Part shown: positions 24,701-29,236 of the stretch, piece by piece
Numbering within the stretch: position 1 is the stretch's first letter
Layout: every line of letters begins with the position of its first letter
Source of the DNA: a virus
Virus record (IMG/VR): IMGVR_UViG_3300042691_041402
Span: 1 to 29,236 of that record
Length of the DNA: 29,236 bases
Strand: one strand, 5' to 3'
The notes under the pieces: model-generated
What the model saw: only the letters and a program-made list of their open reading frames with translations
Databases searched by the model: none
What the model was told of the DNA's origin: nothing
Position numbers and translations under genes: made by a program

Positions 24701-27700
24701 CGGCTTTGGTCCATTATATGCCAACGCCCCAGTAGTCGGTAATTGATTTCCACTAAAATCATACATAAAAAACTGTGGAACATTATCTGAGAACCATTTC
24801 CAGTAAATACTCACGGTTGGTCCTCCATTGAAGTTTTCTCTTGGCCTTCTGATATATTCCCTTACATTTAACCAAAGGTAATCTCTATCAACATAGTCAG
24901 GATGTAGAGTACCGTAAAAGTCATCATTCGAGGATGTTGTGGATATTGTTTCAATGCCGAAATTACTACTTAATTGTACTTGTAACTCAACTACCTTTTT
25001 GGTAGAAGGTTGTATTGACCAAACACTTTTTCTATCCGGATTGTAAATTATCTTAGTCAGACTACCACCGACAAATGGCTCTATATGCTTCACTTGACCA
25101 GTAGGAGTATCTATAGATATGATTTGACTATTACCAGCGATATACATATCACCATCGAACTGATTTAAAGCCAATATACCATAATCACCAGGTGATGTAG
25201 TATAAATTATTGAGTCATCATCTACAAACACTGAATCAAAAGATAAATTTGTAGAAGAGTTCATACTACTATTGAAGTTATTAAATAATAAACTATTGAA
25301 AGTTCCTGTGGAAACTGAAGAAACAGATGTTACCACATTATTATCAATCTTTCTTAAAGAAATTCCATTTTCCCAAGTATATACAGCCTCATTTTCTGGA
25401 TCATAAGCCATTGAGTGACTAAAAGCCAGTATTGAAAAAGTAGTGTCTAAAGTTCTAGAACTACCATTGACTCTTGTGACATTGCCAAGTGTACCAATGT
25501 ACATTTTTGATTCAAAATCATTGAAAACCATATTAAATGAATTGAATCCTATATTTAATGTGTGTTCTGTATCTGTTACATCAAAAATAGATATAGTCGT
25601 TGAGTTTTTATATGATACATAGATATCACCATTAGAATTATTAAGTTGAATTGCAAATGGAGATGCAGGTAATGAAAAAGAAGCGATTAGTAAATTTATA
25701 TATGGGTCAATTTTATATAAAGCTGACTCACTTATTGCAAAAACATAGTTTGAAATAAAATTATAACAGAGTTGAATGCTTTGAGTCAATCCATCAATAG
25801 ATAAGTCACCAAGTGATAATCCATAAATTGAGTCATATATTCTTAGTTTATCACCTAGCACAAATATAGAATTAGTTGGCTCTATATAAACCAAGTCGAC
25901 CATGTTATCAACACCATCAAATTGATATGGTAAATAAGTATTTGACCAGACATATTCAATACTAAAAGATTGGTCAAATTGTTCATTACTATACATACCT
26001 TGTAAAAGACTCGGTGCAAAAGCGGGTGGACATCCTGTTTGGCCAAATCCAATAGTAAAAGCTACTGTTGTAAATGCAGATTGGTTACAAAGTGAATCTG
26101 TAAGTCCCCAAAAAGGTCCCTCATAACTCAAATTAATAACATCGGGATTCAGATAAAGTGAGTTGTACTCAATATTCTGTAATGTATAAAATGTCTTGTT
26201 TATACCTATTACTTGTCCAGTTGCAAATCCCATATCTTCAAGTGATTCACCACTAGCAGTACCAAGGAGAATCTCATTTGAGGTTATTAAAGCACCATGA
26301 TTGCCGCTATATTTTTTAATTATTCTATAGTTTTCAATACCAGGAAGACTCAATTTACCAACATTTATCTTTAAATTTACTCTCTGTTTTTGTTTTTTCA
26401 CATTAATCTTCAACGCATTTGCTGCTTTACTAACATAAATACCAAAATCATTTATAGTTTCAGACCAACTTTCTACCCAGTTCGATAATGTTGTTGAGAT
26501 ATCTGTATCAAATAACTCTTCATAAACTCTACCATTAATTGTAATTGTGAGAAGTTTACCAATATCATTGAAGACCACAACACTATGCTCTATATAAAAG
26601 TCAGCTGTCGAACCTACTTGTACGATAAAGTCTATTGGCACATTAGGGAAATCTGTTTTTAGTTTAATTGTATTATAATAAACTGAAGAGTAACCAACAG
26701 TCAAAAGTGTCGGTTGAATTCCTAAAGTACTCAGTTTTAAAAAGTGTCTAGTGAGCCAATTTCTTATTGTTTTATCAATAGTCCTTTGCATATCAACTAG
26801 TCCAGATGAATAAACCCACGCGACTCTTTCACTATAGACCATTTTATTGACTTTTAAGACTATTCCATATTCATCAATATCAGTAAATACTATATTGTAT
26901 TCCCAGTTATTAGATAAATCATAATTAAATTCTCTAACTAACCGGTCATAGGTTTCTATAGCCTTCTCATATACTTTCTTAACACTACCTATGCTGTGAG
27001 TGGATAATATCTGATCATAATAGTAATTTACTATTGCATAATTTTCCGGGTATACTAAGTCAGCTTTCAATTTATAATCATCATAATATAGATCAATATT
27101 AAATAACTTTAACTCTGATTTAAATCTCTCTGCTGCCAAAGCTAATGTTATATCAGATGACTGTGTATATGATTGTGTGAAATATATGTGGTCATTAGTT
27201 AGATAAATTTGACCCAGACCTAAATATTCATTTGTAATCAAACCTGTCGAAGTAGAAGGTTGAATCGGTAGATATGATGGAGATCCCCAGTAGAGTGATG
27301 AACCACTACTACCGATTGGAAAAATAGAATCCGTAGCACCAGACCAAGTATATGATTGAATACATTGATATATTTGATTCTGATATATAACTTGACTACC
27401 AGTCGCATAGTAAGTGAGTCTATTATTACCTTCAAAAGTTTTGATAGAACTTACTCTATAAAAATCTTTATTAAGTGCAGAATTTGGAACCTTAAACTCT
27501 ATACCTGGTACAAGTATATCCGGTATAGGGTCACCGAACTGTAGAACTTTCGAGTTTGAATCAAAAGTAATTGGACCTCTATATACTCTTGGTAAGTCGG
27601 TCCTTGTTATTACTTCAATTATCAGGGTACTATTAGTAGGTAAATTTTGAAGCTGATATTCATAATGAGTAATATCTAAAATATTTGGATTCTTGATTGT

Positions 27701-28402
27701 TACAACATCAACATCATCATATCTACCAGTAGTTCGAAAGTTATCATTTTTTTGTGTATTTACTAAATTCAATTTTCTATATTGATATAGCCTATCATAA
27801 AATGTTGGTTCATTCCAAAGAGAAAGGTTATCCTTTAATTGAGGTGTTATATAGTTATAAATTCCAATAATATCAACACCAGTGATGGTGACGCCTATAT
27901 AACTAGAAGGTGTATTATATGCTGTACTAAAATTACTTTCAAATGAATAATTATTCATCATCGATAATATCATAATAGCATTTTTCTTAGATGATATAAC
28001 ACAATAGACTCTATTAGTATCATTGAATTCAAATATTGATTTATTAAACCTAATAAAAGTTCCTAATTTGTATTTAGACTCTATATTTTTACCATAAACC
28101 CATTTAGAATAGTAGGACTTCTCTTGATTAACGGGTTCAATTTTAGTCACTGAATAAGTTGCAGCACCCTGATAAAAATGTAAACCATACTCATTAAATA
28201 ATTGAAATCTCCTAAGTGTGAGATGTTGTTCATTCTCATATTCGAAAGAGGGAATTTTTTCAAACAAGTAAAGAGCTTGTGTTTTGAAAGTATCACTAGA
28301 ATTTTCAGGAAATAAAATATCTCCCTCATATCTGTCTGATGTATCATTGTAACTAAAATTTAATGGATTTCCCTCTTTATCAAAGAATATCAAATTTTGC
28401 AT
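21761..28402 (-). CDS. Giant modular baseplate/tail protein, 2213 residues (gp7-like wedge plus propeller and binding modules)
   Basis: The largest gene here, 6.6 kb. Residues 1-700: beta-rich, including a chitin-binding-type-3-like patch at 330-385 (TGSQVIYQNQIYQCIQSYTW). Residues about 830-1150: a beta-propeller of YVTN/NHL type (YIEPTNSIFVLGDKLRIYDS, NNSNGDIYVSYKNSTTISIF, QFDGDMYIAGNSQIISIDTP). Residues about 1440-1640: a wedge-like helical region (MKRKEMLMMKNMIYPYIGSY, LQGLKYWLQKNIIPITHKIL) resembling large baseplate wedge proteins of T4-like phages. Residues 1715-1805: two further CBM5/12-like patches (YQVGERVVYYDKLYESVT and YKLGDVVKWNRLIYVWTG). Residues 1925-2010: a DUF11-like Ig domain. 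The C-terminus is Gly/Tyr-rich. Position next to gp25 supports a baseplate role, while the binding modules suggest host-surface contact. No frameshift is seen. Confidence 0.8.
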   Translation of the reverse strand: MQNLIFFDKEGNPLNFSYNDTSDRYEGDILFPENSSDTFKTQALYLFEKIPSFEYENEQHLTLRRFQLFNEYGLHFYQGAATYSVTKIEPVNQEKSYYSKWVYGKNIESKYKLGTFIRFNKSIFEFNDTNRVYCVISSKKNAIMILSMMNNYSFESNFSTAYNTPSSYIGVTITGVDIIGIYNYITPQLKDNLSLWNEPTFYDRLYQYRKLNLVNTQKNDNFRTTGRYDDVDVVTIKNPNILDITHYEYQLQNLPTNSTLIIEVITRTDLPRVYRGPITFDSNSKVLQFGDPIPDILVPGIEFKVPNSALNKDFYRVSSIKTFEGNNRLTYYATGSQVIYQNQIYQCIQSYTWSGATDSIFPIGSSGSSLYWGSPSYLPIQPSTSTGLITNEYLGLGQIYLTNDHIYFTQSYTQSSDITLALAAERFKSELKLFNIDLYYDDYKLKADLVYPENYAIVNYYYDQILSTHSIGSVKKVYEKAIETYDRLVREFNYDLSNNWEYNIVFTDIDEYGIVLKVNKMVYSERVAWVYSSGLVDMQRTIDKTIRNWLTRHFLKLSTLGIQPTLLTVGYSSVYYNTIKLKTDFPNVPIDFIVQVGSTADFYIEHSVVVFNDIGKLLTITINGRVYEELFDTDISTTLSNWVESWSETINDFGIYVSKAANALKINVKKQKQRVNLKINVGKLSLPGIENYRIIKKYSGNHGALITSNEILLGTASGESLEDMGFATGQVIGINKTFYTLQNIEYNSLYLNPDVINLSYEGPFWGLTDSLCNQSAFTTVAFTIGFGQTGCPPAFAPSLLQGMYSNEQFDQSFSIEYVWSNTYLPYQFDGVDNMVDLVYIEPTNSIFVLGDKLRIYDSIYGLSLGDLSIDGLTQSIQLCYNFISNYVFAISESALYKIDPYINLLIASFSLPASPFAIQLNNSNGDIYVSYKNSTTISIFDVTDTEHTLNIGFNSFNMVFNDFESKMYIGTLGNVTRVNGSSRTLDTTFSILAFSHSMAYDPENEAVYTWENGISLRKIDNNVVTSVSSVSTGTFNSLLFNNFNSSMNSSTNLSFDSVFVDDDSIIYTTSPGDYGILALNQFDGDMYIAGNSQIISIDTPTGQVKHIEPFVGGSLTKIIYNPDRKSVWSIQPSTKKVVELQVQLSSNFGIETISTTSSNDDFYGTLHPDYVDRDYLWLNVREYIRRPRENFNGGPTVSIYWKWFSDNVPQFFMYDFSGNQLPTTGALAYNGPKPLTTIILNKSSNRDIGKRSLPEYQQTVFDYIEHDLEFVDDNEDISIVPEPIQLFLGYNSPDEGGLRSILQLYKKEEVDFTITTTSINNDVISFQSFTDEFSGSRYGKIVLSNDSTSYFTVDSLGNTRGLKVGQHLAIFVTDVTNKKKQYISNNNGYLLKIREIFSREIIVDYFKSVDMLETEDTIIENFPSTNLTTYLSCRFKVWPIEIGRFNVFGQTEIEDIRYHVELNNIGKLISSDDVYIFKEYDIKEEGIDWNYLNMKRKEMLMMKNMIYPYIGSYKSIINAINYFGYNDLELYEYYRNVDVNSDNYFKLFKVEIPDIFDNTVEGWKDNDFIKHTFPNKNYEDTNLFNLTFRITDKEGNNILYYTLEEVQKKLQGLKYWLQKNIIPITHKILDITGRADFVGGTVVSHQTFDAQIINLRQNFTPILFDLNEAYLLPVNSGSTVYNCVLDFYVEGSPTSSLLPDYYTVDIRTYEIYREWYAFRNYQVGERVVYYDKLYESVTNNNKTNNPRKFENAQDWLYGTAYKLGDVVKWNRLIYVWTGQSGATMSITSPVIDEGVGYNWLDITDWKEIDLVPVDKFSEYRHIDNLNPFNFTVDSNITPYLVIEVTSENGYGAIYRDRKNFEIKGILDIQEIEAFTNLTTKQYRDATLPVVYADVDKVPDLAMTAGLFTQGFLDINGNPTTQPYKTDNGIVLPSIQHGYPFTITNNSSFTAKSFRIELSGDFEFVQNAYAISTQGSATVNGKDVNWSGTLLAGNSVTVTVRGDVTSGGKANWRQARNSKNNNAYVPLNYQILSKLASGLNYGVTFSTNCQLSVDYNVIYTRNIVNLTSYPTTSTQSFGTPGTGAGQFGAYYQPAAELDLEQLLTDTGVYIIENSDNVKIGGNFGSVSTLFNDALGKFGYSYYHTRLGSSSWQSVLLFATYYSMTGTRIFKRYDGASLLQTVTGAFNNDVPGFLLGTSSTAGSPAFTIINYYYPD

Positions 28403-28423
28403 CTAAATTCAAATAGCATTTTG

Positions 28424-28431
28424 AATATATA
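28424..28431. promoter_or_regulatory. A/T box before the giant gene
   Basis: GAATATATATAAAAAC in the 83-bp divergent region. On the minus strand TATATATA lies about 22 bases before the ATG of the giant gene; on the plus strand it could also serve the gene at 28486. Confidence 0.35.
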
Positions 28432-28459
28432 TAAAAACTTTAATTCTTGGTGGAGAGTT

Positions 28460-28467
28460 AATATATA
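28460..28467 (+). promoter_or_regulatory. AATATATA box before the basic virion protein gene
   Basis: GTTAATATATAATAAAAATC, 18 bases before the ATG at 28486. It matches the box before the peptidase gene (TTAATATATAATAAAA at 5240-5225, minus strand) over 16 bases. Confidence 0.45.
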
Positions 28468-28485
28468 ATAAAAATCAAAAAAATT

Positions 28486-29064
28486 ATGAAGTATATAAAA
28501 AGGTTCAATAATGAAGAGGTTATATCAGAACATCTCCAATATCATATTGATAACAATATGTCAATTACTGAAAACATATTTAGATACGGATCAGAATCAT
28601 ACTTCAATTTATTAAAAGAATCGAGAGAACTTTTTGATAAAGGCTCAATTGAACTTTTAGGACATGATAAGGAATTATTCGAAGGATCTGATATTGGTAG
28701 GTTTGAATACTTTGAAGGTGAACTAGTTCCACTTGACCTACCTTTAGAAATCATAGAGCAATTAAACGAGGCCGAATATCACGGCAGAGAGGTTCAACTT
28801 AATCATCCAACAAGAAGCTCAGGTCCTAAGAAGTATAAGGTATATGTTAAGAATCCAAAAACAGGTAAAGTTATATGTGTTAATTTTGGTGATGTTTCTG
28901 GAGGATTAACTGCTAAAGTGTCTGATCCAAAAGCTAGAAAGTCATTTGCAGCTAGACATCAATGTCATTTGAAGAAAGATAAAACTAAACCAGGTTACTG
29001 GGCATGTAGAGCAAATAGATATGGTCACCTTTGGGGTGGTAAAACGTATCCTGGTTATTGGTAA
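28486..29064 (+). CDS. Basic protein of a phage-specific family with a likely cleaved propeptide
   Basis: A 192-residue protein in two parts. The N-terminal 95 residues are acidic and helical and begin MKYIKRFNNEE. Residues 96-192 are strongly basic and contain REVQLNHPTRSSGPKKYKVY, NFGDVSGGLTAKVSDPKARK, then SFAARHQCHLKKD, PGYWACRANRYGHLW. This C-terminal pattern (FGD, DP-x-[AR]-R-KSF-x-ARH-x-C, YW-[AS]-C-[RK]) is, from memory, widespread in marine and T4-like phages with unknown function. The junction QLNE|AEYHG fits the prohead protease rule [IL]-x-E perfectly, so a DNA-binding internal head protein released from a targeting propeptide is plausible. C160 and C174, with H158 and H181, might bind zinc. 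Divergent from the giant gene. Confidence 0.8.
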   Translation: MKYIKRFNNEEVISEHLQYHIDNNMSITENIFRYGSESYFNLLKESRELFDKGSIELLGHDKELFEGSDIGRFEYFEGELVPLDLPLEIIEQLNEAEYHGREVQLNHPTRSSGPKKYKVYVKNPKTGKVICVNFGDVSGGLTAKVSDPKARKSFAARHQCHLKKDKTKPGYWACRANRYGHLWGGKTYPGYW

Positions 29065-29077
29065 AAATTTATTTATT

Positions 29078-29236
29078 ATGAAAATAAGAAAATTTAACGA
29101 ATCAAATTCGGAATCAATAGATCCAAAATATTTTAATTTCGTATTTGATGAATTTATCGATAATGGCGCAAATTCAGATTATGACCTAATAGGATCAGAA
29201 GATGCATATTGGGAAATATTTATACCTGAGCCAAGA
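29078..29236 (+). CDS. Start of a further gene, truncated by the window end
   Basis: An ATG 13 bases after the previous stop opens a frame of 53 codons to the window edge: MKIRKFNESNSESIDPKYF, then an acidic region with DEFIDNGANSDYDLIGSEDA. The opening repeats the MK...KFNE motif of its upstream neighbour, suggesting a related N-terminal signal. Function unknown. Confidence 0.75.
   Translation, partial: MKIRKFNESNSESIDPKYFNFVFDEFIDNGANSDYDLIGSEDAYWEIFIPEPR

Overview
The window is a segment of a large, AT-rich, tailed bacteriophage genome of the T4-like myovirus type. The T4 signature set is present: portal (gp20-like), prohead protease fused to a scaffold (gp21/gp22-like), major capsid protein (gp23-like), head-completion nuclease (gp4-like), baseplate wedge gp25, clamp-loader large subunit gp44 and late sigma factor gp55. 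The host is probably a member of the Bacteroidota, most likely a flavobacterium. Almost no Shine-Dalgarno sequences precede the genes and upstream regions are A-rich. A TAnnTTTG-type box lies in front of the tmRNA gene, and the glutamine synthetase is of the short type II form common in flavobacteria. These host arguments are inference.

Layout. 1-2885 (minus strand): a tight operon read NADAR-domain protein > DNA adenine methyltransferase > ECF-like sigma factor > unknown 258-residue protein > start of a further gene. 2886-3418: the only long stretch without protein genes; it holds a tmRNA (ssrA) on the minus strand with its own terminator. 3419-5630 (minus): a stand-alone NFACT-R protein, a di-zinc peptidase of the M20/M28/M42 type and an acidic unknown protein. 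5652-12336 (minus): the head cassette portal > protease-scaffold > major capsid protein, closed by a strong terminator and interrupted by two plus-strand accessory genes at 9829-10625. 12385-17846: a coiled-coil protein, type II glutamine synthetase, an unknown structural-looking gene divergent from the gp4-like nuclease, a small membrane protein, an unknown gene, GDP-mannose 4,6-dehydratase, a plus-strand L,D-transpeptidase-like protein and the gp55-like sigma factor. 17969-20370 (minus): two probable virion proteins. 20408-21764 (plus): clamp loader gp44 and gp25. 21761-28402 (minus): a giant 2213-residue modular baseplate/tail protein. 28486 to the end (plus): a basic protein with a likely cleavable propeptide, then a truncated gene.

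How it fits together. The phage appears to carry its own late transcription programme: a gp55-like sigma, a second ECF-like sigma, and a recurring AATATATA box 17-30 bases in front of many genes. It encodes its own head maturation system, whose protease motif [IL]-x-E recurs in the capsid propeptide, in every scaffold repeat and in the basic protein at 28486. A cluster at 2388-5630 deals with translation, proteins and nucleic acid modification. The most striking elements are the phage tmRNA, which has a G3-U70 alanine identity pair but an atypical 31-residue tag ending in ELEVA, and the NFACT-R protein 2 kb away. NFACT-R is a domain otherwise known from the RqcH/Rqc2 ribosome quality control factors. 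Together they suggest a phage-encoded ribosome-rescue module.
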